A DNA stretch of 6,520 bases. Origin: Fidelibacterota bacterium (GTDB taxonomy: Bacteria > Marinisomatota > Marinisomatia > Marinisomatales > Marinisomataceae). The position numbers and the translations under genes were made by a program. The notes under the pieces are model-generated. The model was not told the DNA's origin. It was given only the letters and a program-made list of their open reading frames with translations, and did no database searches. The stretch lies in contig DTWI01000046.1 of the NCBI GenBank assembly GCA_012963075.1, positions 1 through 6,520 on the forward strand, written 5' to 3'. Numbering within the stretch: position 1 is the first letter of the stretch; every line of letters begins with the position of its first letter. Below are positions 1 through 6,380 of this stretch, piece by piece.

Positions 1-42
1 AAGTATCAACAATGATTTTATTTCAGCAATAAATTTATTCAT
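1..42 (-). CDS. N-terminal fragment of an unidentified gene downstream of rnhB
   Basis: An ATG at 42-40 overlaps the rnhB stop codon as ATGA and opens a frame that runs without a stop to the window edge. It reads MNKFIAEIKSLLIL. The four-base overlap is the same kind of junction seen elsewhere in this window, which suggests a real, translationally coupled gene continuing to the left on the minus strand. The upstream sequence inside the end of rnhB is purine-rich (AGGATGATAAAGAA) and could serve as a ribosome binding site. Fourteen residues are too few to assign a family. A YraN-type endonuclease often follows rnhB in bacteria, but nothing visible here supports that assignment. Confidence 0.45.
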   Translation of the reverse strand, partial: MNKFIAEIKSLLIL

Positions 43-593
43 TTCTTTATCATCCTAGATATAGGTTTAAATGTTTGACGATGTATCTTTGTAAAAGAAA
101 ATTCTTTCAATGCTTTAAGATGATTTGGAGTACCATATCCTTTATTGTTCAGAAAATCATACATCGGGTAAATATAGTGAAACGAACGCATAATTTCATC
201 CCTCGTAACTTTTGCAATAATCGATGCTGCCATAATAGCAGTTATTTTCTGATCTCCTTTCACAATTCCTTGATTGGTAATCGGAATATCTAATGCAAAT
301 CCATCTACTAATACCTTGTCTGGTTGTCTGGGTAGATCATTGATGGCATCAATCATTGCATGTTCGGATGCAACCTTGATGTTGTGTTCATCAATATAAT
401 TATTCCACTTAATTCCAACCGCGATAGATAACGCATGTTTCATTATCTCTTTATACAATGTTTGTCGTTTTGGTTCCGATATTTTTTTGGAATCATTTAA
501 TCCGTTAATATCTTTTTTTAAGATGACTGCTGCTGCGACTACCGGCCCAGCCAATGCCCCTCTTCCTACTTCATCTACTCCAGCAATTAACAT
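39..593 (-). CDS. rnhB: Ribonuclease HII
   Basis: RNase HII is a cytoplasmic, metal-dependent endonuclease that cuts the RNA strand of RNA-DNA hybrids and starts removal of single ribonucleotides misincorporated in DNA. The 184-residue protein is of normal length for the family. The N-terminal GVDEVGRG motif holds catalytic Asp7 and Glu8. LNDSKK follows at 32-37, VDG with Asp97, and KGD with Asp114, completing the four-acid active site. The IMAASIIAKVTRD segment and the C-terminal NKGYGTPNH and KIHRQTF motifs are typical of the family. The ATG at 593-591 places the DEVGRG motif where it belongs, so the start is secure, although no Shine-Dalgarno is visible upstream. The gene faces away from the symporter gene and overlaps an unidentified downstream gene by ATGA. 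The frame is intact and no active-site residue is missing. Confidence 0.97.
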   Translation of the reverse strand: MLIAGVDEVGRGALAGPVVAAAVILKKDINGLNDSKKISEPKRQTLYKEIMKHALSIAVGIKWNNYIDEHNIKVASEHAMIDAINDLPRQPDKVLVDGFALDIPITNQGIVKGDQKITAIMAASIIAKVTRDEIMRSFHYIYPMYDFLNNKGYGTPNHLKALKEFSFTKIHRQTFKPISRMIKK

Positions 594-654
594 AGAAATA
601 AAATTAATAATAAAATTGATGTTTACTTTTAAAAATATTTTTTAAAATATATCC
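594..654. promoter_or_regulatory. Divergent promoter region between rnhB and the symporter gene
   Basis: These 61 bases separate two genes transcribed away from each other, so they must hold the 5' signals of both unless rnhB is expressed from elsewhere. The region is almost entirely A/T. On the plus strand TTGATG (616-621) or TTTACT (622-627) could be a -35 element and TAAAAT (643-648) a -10, but the spacings (21 and 15) are poor and a start there would give an almost leaderless message. No Shine-Dalgarno precedes either ATG. The location is sound, while the individual promoter boxes are guesses. Confidence 0.4.
627..647. repeat. A/T palindrome with 9-bp arms in the divergent promoter region
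   Basis: TTTTAAAAA (627-635) and TTTTTAAAA (639-647) are perfect inverted copies around the centre TAT. The element ends only 7 bases before the symporter ATG and so overlaps any likely promoter for that gene. It could be a regulator binding site, an intrinsically bent or easily melted stretch, or a chance product of very AT-rich sequence. The symmetry is directly visible; a function is not. Confidence 0.4.
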
Positions 655-2217
655 ATGTCAAAACAACGATATGCTTTAATAGCTTTCGCAATCATTGGGG
701 TTTTACTTTTATCTGCCGGGGTGGAATTTTATGACAGTGTTTGGTCATTCCCAGGCAATTTACTGGATAAGAATTTTTTAGAAACATTTCCTTTGGCCAG
801 TGTTCCATTAATGGTAGTTGCATTGCTTGGAACCGGTGTTTACATGACATTCAAATTAGGATTTCCTCAATTAAAACATATATTACATGGAATGAGAGTA
901 ACCCGAGGAGACTATGATAACGTAGAAGATGAAGGCGATTTAAACCATTTTAGAGCTCTTTCTACTGCATTAGCAGCAACTGTTGGAATTGGAAATATTG
1001 CCGGGGTAGCTATTGCAATTTATTACGGTGGTCCAGGAGCATTATTTTGGATGTGGATTACCGCATTTTTTGGATCAGCATTAAAATATGCAGAATGTAC
1101 ATTAGCCCTTCAATACAGAGAAACCGATCAGCTTGGAAATGTTGCTGGTGGCCCTATGTACACTATTGAAAATGGATTAGGACCTAATTGGAGATGGCTT
1201 GCTGTAGCTTTTGCTTCCTTTGCAATTATTTGTTCTTTTTTTACTGGAAATGCTATTCAATCTTTTACATTAACCGATCAATTATATAGTCAATTTTTGC
1301 CTCTATTAGGAGCAGAACATGTACTAATGGAAAAATCTATACTCATTCCTGGTATATTTGAACCTTCTATTTTCCAAATCCTCTTTGGTGTTATCATTGC
1401 AACTATCGTTGGAATGGTCATTTTAGGCGGGATTAAACGTATTGGGAATGTAACTGGATACCTAGTACCAATTATGGCAATTATTTATGTTTTTGCTGCT
1501 TTATTTATCATCACAAGCAATTATGATAAAGTAGGCGAATCGTTGGGTACAATCTTTAGTATGGCCTTTAACCCTCCAGCAGAAATTGCTGGTATTACTG
1601 CAGGTGCATTTATTGCATTTCTCAATACAATGATGATGGGAGTAAAACGAGGATTATTTTCCAGTGAAGCAGGCCAAGGATCTGCTGCTATTGCGCATTC
1701 AACTGCAAAAACACCGTATGCAGTTAGAGAAGGAGTTGTGGCCCTTTTAGAACCGTATATTGATACCATCATTATTTGTACCTTAACCGGATTGGTTATC
1801 ATGGTAACTGACTCTTGGCACTATACAGCATTCTATGGTCAAAGAATTGATGCTTCTATTACGCAAGATATGTGGATGAATAGCAGTGTGTTAACAAGCT
1901 ATGCTTTTGCTCAAGGCATTCCTTTTGGAGATAAAATTGTGACATTGGCTGTGGTATTGTTTGCAATCTCAACTGCAATCAGTTGGTCATTCTATGGGGA
2001 CAGAGCAACAGAATATCTTTTTGGAACCAAGGCTATTCCATTTTATCGTTATTGTTATATATTTATGGTATTTGTTGGTTCTATCTTAATGTTGGAAACC
2101 GTGTGGATTCTTGGTGATGCTGCCTTAGGATTTATGACATTTCCAAATCTAATTGCCATTGTACTGCTTAGTACTAAGCTAAAAACATTATCTAATAGTT
2201 ATTTCGAAAAATATTAA
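655..2217 (+). CDS. Sodium:alanine/glycine symporter (AGCS family)
   Basis: This is an inner-membrane carrier of the alanine or glycine:cation symporter family (TC 2.A.25), which takes up small neutral amino acids, usually D- or L-alanine or glycine, with sodium. The 520-residue protein is full length. Diagnostic blocks appear in family order: ALAATVGIGNIAGV (105-118), GGPGALFWMW (125-134), KYAEC (144-148), GGPMYTIENG (165-174), RGLFSSEAGQGSA (332-344), EPYIDTIIICT (366-376) and SWSFYGDRATEYLFG (443-457). About ten to eleven hydrophobic segments are spread over the length, the first near residues 8-24. The ATG at 655 gives the usual N-terminus, although no Shine-Dalgarno lies upstream. The gene stands alone, diverging from rnhB and converging on recA, so it is probably monocistronic. 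The exact substrate cannot be read from sequence; alanine is the default and glycine or glutamine are possible. Confidence 0.95.
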   Translation: MSKQRYALIAFAIIGVLLLSAGVEFYDSVWSFPGNLLDKNFLETFPLASVPLMVVALLGTGVYMTFKLGFPQLKHILHGMRVTRGDYDNVEDEGDLNHFRALSTALAATVGIGNIAGVAIAIYYGGPGALFWMWITAFFGSALKYAECTLALQYRETDQLGNVAGGPMYTIENGLGPNWRWLAVAFASFAIICSFFTGNAIQSFTLTDQLYSQFLPLLGAEHVLMEKSILIPGIFEPSIFQILFGVIIATIVGMVILGGIKRIGNVTGYLVPIMAIIYVFAALFIITSNYDKVGESLGTIFSMAFNPPAEIAGITAGAFIAFLNTMMMGVKRGLFSSEAGQGSAAIAHSTAKTPYAVREGVVALLEPYIDTIIICTLTGLVIMVTDSWHYTAFYGQRIDASITQDMWMNSSVLTSYAFAQGIPFGDKIVTLAVVLFAISTAISWSFYGDRATEYLFGTKAIPFYRYCYIFMVFVGSILMLETVWILGDAALGFMTFPNLIAIVLLSTKLKTLSNSYFEKY

Positions 2218-2280
2218 TTCGTTCTGCTTTTAGTAAATAAAATCTTCTGATGAAATGGTACCTTATGGTTAACTCATTAC

Positions 2281-2293
2281 TCAAGCTACTTGA
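2281..2293. terminator. Weak stem-loop between convergent symporter gene and recA
   Basis: TCAAG (2281-2285) and CTTGA (2289-2293) form a perfect 5-bp stem with a 3-base loop. It is followed on the plus strand by A/T-rich sequence including TATTTTATTT, as expected loosely of an intrinsic terminator for the symporter gene. The stem is short and not GC-rich, and no clean T-run follows directly. For recA, transcribed the other way, the sequence after the stem is not T-rich. The rest of the 88-bp gap shows no better hairpin, so termination may be by Rho. Confidence 0.25.
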
Positions 2294-2294
2294 A

Positions 2295-2327
2295 ATTTAA
2301 ATATTTTATTTAAGATTTAAATATTTT
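2295..2327. repeat. 13-bp direct repeat across the recA stop codon
   Basis: ATTTAAATATTTT occurs at 2295-2307 and again at 2315-2327, 20 bp apart. The right copy encodes part of the last residues of RecA and the left copy covers the beginning of the stop codon and the 3' flank. The core ATTTAAAT is itself palindromic. This could be the trace of a small tandem duplication at the gene end, or chance in low-complexity A/T sequence. The repeat is plain to see, but its meaning is unknown. Confidence 0.5.
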
Positions 2328-3295
2328 TTGACATCAGAAACAACACTTTTCATAAGTTTTGCATCATTCTCTAGTAAAGATCTAACTTTTTCTCTTCCTT
2401 GTGCCAATCTTTCTTTTTTGTAAGAAAACCATGAACCCATCTTGTTAACAATGCCTGCTTCTAAAGCAATATCCAATACGTCTCCGCTATAAGATATTCC
2501 TTTTCCATACATAATATCAAACTCAGTCATTTTAAATGGTGGAGCTACCTTGTTCTTTACTACTTTTACTCGTGTTCTATTCCCGATCATATCGGTTCCA
2601 GCTTTAATTGCAGCAATTCTACGAATATCTAATCGAACAGATGCGTAAAATTTTAAAGCTCTGCCACCAGGAGTTATTTCAGGGCTTCCAAACATTACTC
2701 CAATCTTCTCTCTTATTTGGTTAATAAAGATAACACAAGTATTTGATTTGGAAATTGGCCCAGATAATTTTCGCAATGCCTGAGACATCAATCGTGCTTG
2801 TAACCCCACGGTGACATCCCCAATTTGACCTTCTAGTTCTTTCCTTGGAACCAATGCAGCAACAGAATCTATAACCACAACATCTAAAGCTGCGGTTTGT
2901 ACTAATTTCTCTAAAATATCTAGTGCTTGTTCCCCTGAATCTGGTTGAGAAACAAGTAAGTCATCCGTATTGCATCCTAAATTCTTTGCATAGATAGGGT
3001 CTAATGCATTTTCGGCATCAATAAATGCAGCATGTCCTCCAGTTTTTTGGGCTTCTGCTATCACATGTAACGCTAAGGTTGTTTTTCCAGATGATTCAGG
3101 TCCAAAAACTTCAATCACCCTTCCTCTTGGAAGTCCACCTATACCTAATGCCATATCTAATGAAAGAGATCCAGTTGAAATTGTATCAACTGCTAATTTA
3201 GTATTTCCACCCAATCGCATAATAGAACCTGCGCCATACTCTTTAATGATTAATTGTTCTACTGTTTCAATTGCTTTATATTTTTTGTCTGACAT
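2306..3295 (-). CDS. recA: Recombinase RecA
   Basis: RecA forms ATP-dependent filaments on single-stranded DNA, performs homologous pairing and strand exchange, and stimulates LexA self-cleavage where LexA exists. The 329-residue protein has the Walker A motif GPESSGKTT (65-73), the catalytic Glu95, Walker [11 protein letters not shown] ending near Asp143, loop L1 around 155-162, the allosteric Gln193 in [13 protein letters not shown], and the L2 segment to about residue 211. Two features are odd: Asn96 stands where E. coli and most RecAs have His after the catalytic Glu (DAEN instead of DAEH), and the chain ends at YLNLK with none of the acidic C-terminal tail that follows in E. coli. It is the last gene of the minus-strand operon, 21 bp behind cinA, with its own Shine-Dalgarno. 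I saw no LexA-type box nearby. The ATG start gives a normal N-terminal helix. Confidence 0.98.
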   Translation of the reverse strand: MSDKKYKAIETVEQLIIKEYGAGSIMRLGGNTKLAVDTISTGSLSLDMALGIGGLPRGRVIEVFGPESSGKTTLALHVIAEAQKTGGHAAFIDAENALDPIYAKNLGCNTDDLLVSQPDSGEQALDILEKLVQTAALDVVVIDSVAALVPRKELEGQIGDVTVGLQARLMSQALRKLSGPISKSNTCVIFINQIREKIGVMFGSPEITPGGRALKFYASVRLDIRRIAAIKAGTDMIGNRTRVKVVKNKVAPPFKMTEFDIMYGKGISYSGDVLDIALEAGIVNKMGSWFSYKKERLAQGREKVRSLLENDAKLMKSVVSDVKKYLNLK

Positions 3296-3305
3296 CTTAA
3301 TTCAT

Positions 3306-3311
3306 TCCCTT
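3306..3311 (-). promoter_or_regulatory. Shine-Dalgarno sequence of recA
   Basis: On the minus strand AAGGGA lies in the 21-bp cinA-recA gap, ten bases before the recA ATG. It is the best match to the anti-Shine-Dalgarno sequence at any start in this window, and the spacing is slightly long. A three-codon reading frame, ATG AAT TAA, sits between it and recA, ending one base before the recA ATG. That tiny frame is probably fortuitous. Confidence 0.5.
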
Positions 3312-3316
3312 ATATT

Positions 3317-4537
3317 TCAATTCTTTTCCAAAAGTTTCCTTAGTTCATTTAAACATAACACCACAGTAAGTTGTCGATTAATTTTACGATTTGGTGTCAA
3401 ATTGTACTGCTTAATATAGACATTATTTTTATAAAATATTCCAACAAATGTTAAGCCAACTGGTTTTTTTTCAGTTCCTCCTTTTGGTCCAGCTATCCCG
3501 GTAATTCCGATACCAATATCGCTCTTTAATTTCTTTGCAATCTTAGATGCAAGTTCTGATGCTACTTCTTCACTAACTGCACCATATTTGTCCAATAAAT
3601 CACCATCTACCCCCACAATGTCTCTTTTTAGAGCGTTATTATAACACGCTACCCCTCCATTAAAATATTGAGAACTCCCTGATAAATTTGTTAGTTTTGC
3701 ACTCAACATTCCAGCAGTACATGATTCTGCAGTTGCAACAGTCAAATTCTGTTCTTTTAATTTGTCTGCAACTATTTCTTCAATTCTATCATTATTAAAT
3801 CCATAGACATATTTACTAATTCGATTTACGATTTGGTCTTTTAAGTCTAGAAGCGATTTATGATTGCTTGTTGTTAACCTAATATCAACTCCCAACATGC
3901 GATGCGGCAAAAAGGCAACATCACAATTCTTATTTGATTCAATTAAATCAACAATCTTTTCCTGTAAGATTGATTCAGGAAGTCCCGTGGTACGAATAGT
4001 CTCACAATGCACTTTTGATGTTAATTTCTCTTCTAAATAGGGCAAAATATAACTTAATATCATTCCTTCCATTTCTTTTGGTACGCCAGGCAAGGCAAAA
4101 TAATTGGATCCATCTTTTTCAAAATGCATTCCCCTTGCAGTACCAAAAGAATTATCAATCATTTTGACTTTATCCCCTACATGCGCTTGGTTACGATTTA
4201 GGGTTGGAACCTTCATATTGATTGACTGAAAACGTTTCTCTAATTCTTTCCAGTATTCTTCATCAAAAACAGGACTATCATCAAAATATTCGTATAGTGT
4301 CTTCACGGTAATATCATCGAGTGTTGGACCCAGTCCTCCTGTGATAATGATATAGTTACAATCCTTTGATAATTCATCAAGAGATTTAGTAATCATATCA
4401 GCATCATCTGCAATGGTTTTTTTAACATGAACTTTAAGTCCAATTTCTAATAATCGTTGGCCAATCCAGGCAGAATTACGATCAATCGTAAATCCACTTA
4501 ACAATTCATTTCCAATGGTTATAATTCCAATTTTCAC
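3317..4537 (-). CDS. cinA: CinA: nucleotide pyrophosphatase domain plus NMN amidohydrolase (PncC) domain
   Basis: CinA proteins join an N-terminal MoaB/MogA-like domain, reported as an ADP-ribose pyrophosphatase, to a C-terminal nicotinamide-nucleotide amidase that recycles NMN to NaMN. From the GTG at 4537 the protein has 406 residues. TGGLGPTLDDIT (66-77) and PGVPKEM (150-156) mark the first domain. AESCTAG (290-296), with the catalytic-type Ser, and TGIAGPKGGTEKKPVG (346-361) mark the second. The family often has SCTGG where this has SCTAG. I chose GTG because VKIGIITIGNE is the usual N-terminus and because GTGA at 4537-4534 overlaps the pgpA stop by exactly four bases. In-frame ATGs at 4549 and 4570 would add 4 or 11 residues and overlap pgpA further. 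cinA next to recA is common in bacteria and their joint expression is likely. Confidence 0.95.
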   Translation of the reverse strand: MKIGIITIGNELLSGFTIDRNSAWIGQRLLEIGLKVHVKKTIADDADMITKSLDELSKDCNYIIITGGLGPTLDDITVKTLYEYFDDSPVFDEEYWKELEKRFQSINMKVPTLNRNQAHVGDKVKMIDNSFGTARGMHFEKDGSNYFALPGVPKEMEGMILSYILPYLEEKLTSKVHCETIRTTGLPESILQEKIVDLIESNKNCDVAFLPHRMLGVDIRLTTSNHKSLLDLKDQIVNRISKYVYGFNNDRIEEIVADKLKEQNLTVATAESCTAGMLSAKLTNLSGSSQYFNGGVACYNNALKRDIVGVDGDLLDKYGAVSEEVASELASKIAKKLKSDIGIGITGIAGPKGGTEKKPVGLTFVGIFYKNNVYIKQYNLTPNRKINRQLTVVLCLNELRKLLEKN

Positions 4538-5109
4538 TGAAGAACCCATAAATAAATAGATAATACACAAATAACAACTACGGCAGATAATACTCCTGCT
4601 ACAAAATCATCTGTCCATATTCTTAAAGCATCGTCAGAAGAATCTGATTCCATTTTTTGCCACCAAGATGGAGCTTTTTTAGGATCTTCAACCCAACCAA
4701 CAGGACCGATTTTTGAAATATCAAACATGCGAAAGATTACAAAAGTTATAATAAACATTAAATCACTGTTTGAGAGATATTCAGGTAATACAAACTTAAA
4801 TTGTCCAAAAATATCGGAAAATATACCTACAATCATCAATGAAAAAGCCATTCCAGATACTTCATCAATGACAATTTCTTTTGGATCTTTGGATTTAAAA
4901 TAGGACAAAGATTTCCCAATTAAACCTATAGATAACATTGTGATTACAGCAATCCAAAATAATAATCCAGACGGATAAGGATCTGTCCCTAAAGGAGACC
5001 ATAGTACAAGACATAACACTAATAAAGATGCCCATGTTCCTCCACCAGGAAGTTTTCCTAAACCGCAGAGCGTAACATAATTGTAAATTAATTTATCTTT
5101 AAAACTCAT
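4534..5109 (-). CDS. pgpA: Phosphatidylglycerophosphatase A
   Basis: PgpA is an inner-membrane phosphatase that removes the phosphate from phosphatidylglycerophosphate to give phosphatidylglycerol, the step after PgsA. From the ATG at 5109 it has 191 residues. GLGKLPGGGTWASL (16-29), IDEVSG (81-86), FVIFRMFDISKIGP (113-126) and WTDDFVAG (155-162) align with the conserved blocks of E. coli PgpA, with hydrophobic membrane segments between them. It departs from E. coli PgpA in the third block, where KPWPI is replaced by KIGPV. It also has about 14 extra residues, including the acidic stretch ESDSSDD, before the last block. In-frame ATGs at 5121, 5145 and 5154 would lengthen the N-terminus into the pgsA coding region; MSFKDK is the more usual start. 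The gene overlaps pgsA by 11 bp and cinA by 4 bp, so coupled translation is likely. Confidence 0.92.
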   Translation of the reverse strand: MSFKDKLIYNYVTLCGLGKLPGGGTWASLLVLCLVLWSPLGTDPYPSGLLFWIAVITMLSIGLIGKSLSYFKSKDPKEIVIDEVSGMAFSLMIVGIFSDIFGQFKFVLPEYLSNSDLMFIITFVIFRMFDISKIGPVGWVEDPKKAPSWWQKMESDSSDDALRIWTDDFVAGVLSAVVVICVLSIYLWVLQ

Positions 5110-5599
5110 TTTTGACCACATAATGCATACCTGTTGCTCCTGCATATACTGCATTTAATCCCATTACTAAATCAATTAATTCTTGAGTGGGAGATGCAAC
5201 TAGAATAAAGATTACAGCAAGATGTTGAAATACGGTTTTGAACTTTCCATATTTTGAAGTAACCAACGGTCGATTTTTATTGCGTAGATATTGACGATAG
5301 AATGTGATTAAAACATCCCGTCCGATAATAATACTATATGCCCATACTGCTATTACTCCTTGATATAGAAATACAGTTAGTACTCCAGTCATTAAAATTT
5401 TATCTGCCAAAGGATCAAGGAAATTGCCTCTCTCATTTACCAAATCATATTTTCTTGCAAGATAACCATCAAGAAGATCACTAATGCTACAGTAGATAAA
5501 AAGAATAGATGCAATAACAAAATTATTAACAAAGATAAAATAGACAACAAAGGGAGTAACTAAAATCCTAGAAAAGGTAAAAAAATCAGCAATGCTCAA
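5099..5599 (-). CDS. pgsA: CDP-diacylglycerol--glycerol-3-phosphate 3-phosphatidyltransferase
   Basis: PgsA is a membrane enzyme that exchanges the CMP of CDP-diacylglycerol for glycerol-3-phosphate, giving phosphatidylglycerophosphate, the substrate of PgpA encoded next. The complete CDP-alcohol phosphotransferase signature is present: Asp41, Asp44-Gly45, Ala48-Arg49, Gly58, Asp62 and Asp66. Hydrophobic helices flank it, and the 166-residue length is a little below the roughly 180 of E. coli PgsA. The start codon is TTG at 5599. An in-frame TAA at 5620-5618 leaves no ATG or GTG option, and MSIADFFTFSR matches the usual N-terminus of the family. The TTG overlaps the recR stop as TTGA, pointing to reinitiation by ribosomes finishing recR. 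Other CDP-alcohol transferases share the signature, but the neighbouring pgpA supports PgsA. Confidence 0.94.
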   Translation of the reverse strand: MSIADFFTFSRILVTPFVVYFIFVNNFVIASILFIYCSISDLLDGYLARKYDLVNERGNFLDPLADKILMTGVLTVFLYQGVIAVWAYSIIIGRDVLITFYRQYLRNKNRPLVTSKYGKFKTVFQHLAVIFILVASPTQELIDLVMGLNAVYAGATGMHYVVKNEF

Positions 5600-6195
5600 T
5601 TTAATTCTACTCTTTCTTTAATCGCCGTTGCAATCGTCTTATCATCAATGTATTCAAGATTGCTTCCCACTGGTAAGCCAATTGCAAGGCGTGATATTGT
5701 GATACTATGTTCTTTTAAAATTTTTTGAAGATACATTGCGGTTGCATTCCCTGATGTGCTTGGATTTGTCGCAATAATAACCTCTTCTACCCCATTACTA
5801 ATTCGGCCTAGAAGCTTATCAAAAGAAAGCTCTGATGGGCCAATACCATCTAAAGGAGAGATTGCTCCGCCCAAAATATGGTATAATCCATCATAACTAT
5901 GGGTGTTTTGAATTTTAATTGCATCTTCAATATTTTCAACGACACAGATATGTTTTGTATTGCTAGCGGAGCTGCAACTACATTTTTCATCTTTTTTAAG
6001 AAAAATCATCCCACAATTTTCACAGGTCTCTAGTTTATCACCGATATCTTCTAATGAAGATACTATATCATCTGCAGTTTTATCATCGGAATGAATAATA
6101 AAGTATGCAATGCGTTCTGCTCCTTTTCTTCCAATACCGGGAAGTTTTGTTAGAGCTTCTATTAATTGATCAATATATGTTGCAATATTACTCAT
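5596..6195 (-). CDS. recR: Recombination mediator RecR
   Basis: RecR, with RecO and often RecF, helps RecA displace SSB and load on gapped DNA. The 199-residue protein is the usual length. A helix-hairpin-helix with LPGIGRKGAERIA (18-30) is followed by a zinc-binding region with Cys58, 61, 72 and 74. A Toprim domain runs from CVVEN (84-88) through YHILGGAISPLDGIGP (105-120) and IATNPSTSGNATA (141-153). The Walker-like AIGLPVGSNLEY segment closes it (171-182). The second cysteine pair is CSC, whereas the family has C-x2-C, as in E. coli CNIC. The codons TGT AGT TGC are clear in the sequence. The ATG at 6195 shares one base with the ybaB stop (TAATG), keeping the classic ybaB-recR pair together. 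The usual third member, dnaX, is not next to them here. Confidence 0.97.
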   Translation of the reverse strand: MSNIATYIDQLIEALTKLPGIGRKGAERIAYFIIHSDDKTADDIVSSLEDIGDKLETCENCGMIFLKKDEKCSCSSASNTKHICVVENIEDAIKIQNTHSYDGLYHILGGAISPLDGIGPSELSFDKLLGRISNGVEEVIIATNPSTSGNATAMYLQKILKEHSITISRLAIGLPVGSNLEYIDDKTIATAIKERVELN

Positions 6196-6380
6196 TAAAA
6201 ACCTGGAAAATTATCCATTAATCCACCTGTAACTGATTTTAATTTTTTTGAAGCTGTATCTTTTGCCTTATCCAAAGCTCCATTTGTAGCAACCTTAATT
6301 GCATTCTCAATGATATCTTTATTGCCACTAAGAAGCGTTTCATCAATTGAAACTTGGGTTGTTTTCATATCAGCAGTCAT
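6195..6380 (-). CDS. ybaB: YbaB/EbfC nucleoid-associated protein, lacking its N-terminal part
   Basis: YbaB/EbfC proteins are small dimeric DNA-binding proteins of about 105 residues, encoded between dnaX and recR in many bacteria. From the first ATG (6380) only 61 residues are encoded. VSIDETLL, the following helix, and the end GLMDNFPGF correspond to VEIDPSLL and the C-terminal PPGF of E. coli YbaB. The matching frame continues upstream of this ATG (see the next entry), so 6380 is not the ancestral start. The N-terminal helix of about 25-30 residues, which makes much of the tweezer-like dimer, is missing. The gene may be a 5'-truncated remnant kept for coupling to recR, may start at a rare codon, or may be cut by a rearrangement or assembly join. 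Family identity is good; whether a working protein is made is doubtful. Confidence 0.75.
   Translation of the reverse strand: MTADMKTTQVSIDETLLSGNKDIIENAIKVATNGALDKAKDTASKKLKSVTGGLMDNFPGF

Noticed and set aside
75..293. 72-residue plus-strand frame opposite rnhB
   Set aside because: It lies wholly inside the well-supported rnhB gene on the other strand, and its Cys/Phe/His-rich product resembles no known protein. It is an antisense shadow.
1521..1802. 93-residue minus-strand frame inside the symporter gene
   Set aside because: It is antisense to the most conserved part of the AGCS protein (RGLFSSEAG region). It is a by-product of codon use, with no start signal or recognisable motif.
2218..2305. 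Small gene or RNA in the convergent gap
   Set aside because: The gap is only 88 bp and holds short restriction-type palindromes (GGTACC, GTTAAC) and one weak stem-loop. Nothing resembles a coding frame or a structured RNA.
3297..3305. Three-codon leader frame ATG AAT TAA just before recA
   Set aside because: The AAGGGA motif touches its ATG with no spacing, so it is unlikely to be translated. It is easily explained by chance in A/T-rich sequence.
3296..3360. SOS (LexA) box upstream of recA
   Set aside because: I looked for CTGT-N8-ACAG, GAAC-N4-GTTC and GTTC-N7-GTTC patterns in the gap and the end of cinA and saw no credible match.
4538..4570. Longer N-terminus for CinA starting at ATG 4570 or 4549
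   Set aside because: The added residues (MCIIYLFMGSS) do not look like the family's N-terminus, and the GTGA junction at 4537 gives the usual start. It is kept only as an alternative.
5110..5154. Longer N-terminus for PgpA starting at ATG 5154, 5145 or 5121
   Set aside because: It would overlap the pgsA coding region by up to 56 bp and add an atypical MQYMQEQQ stretch. The ATG at 5109 gives a normal start with an 11-bp overlap.
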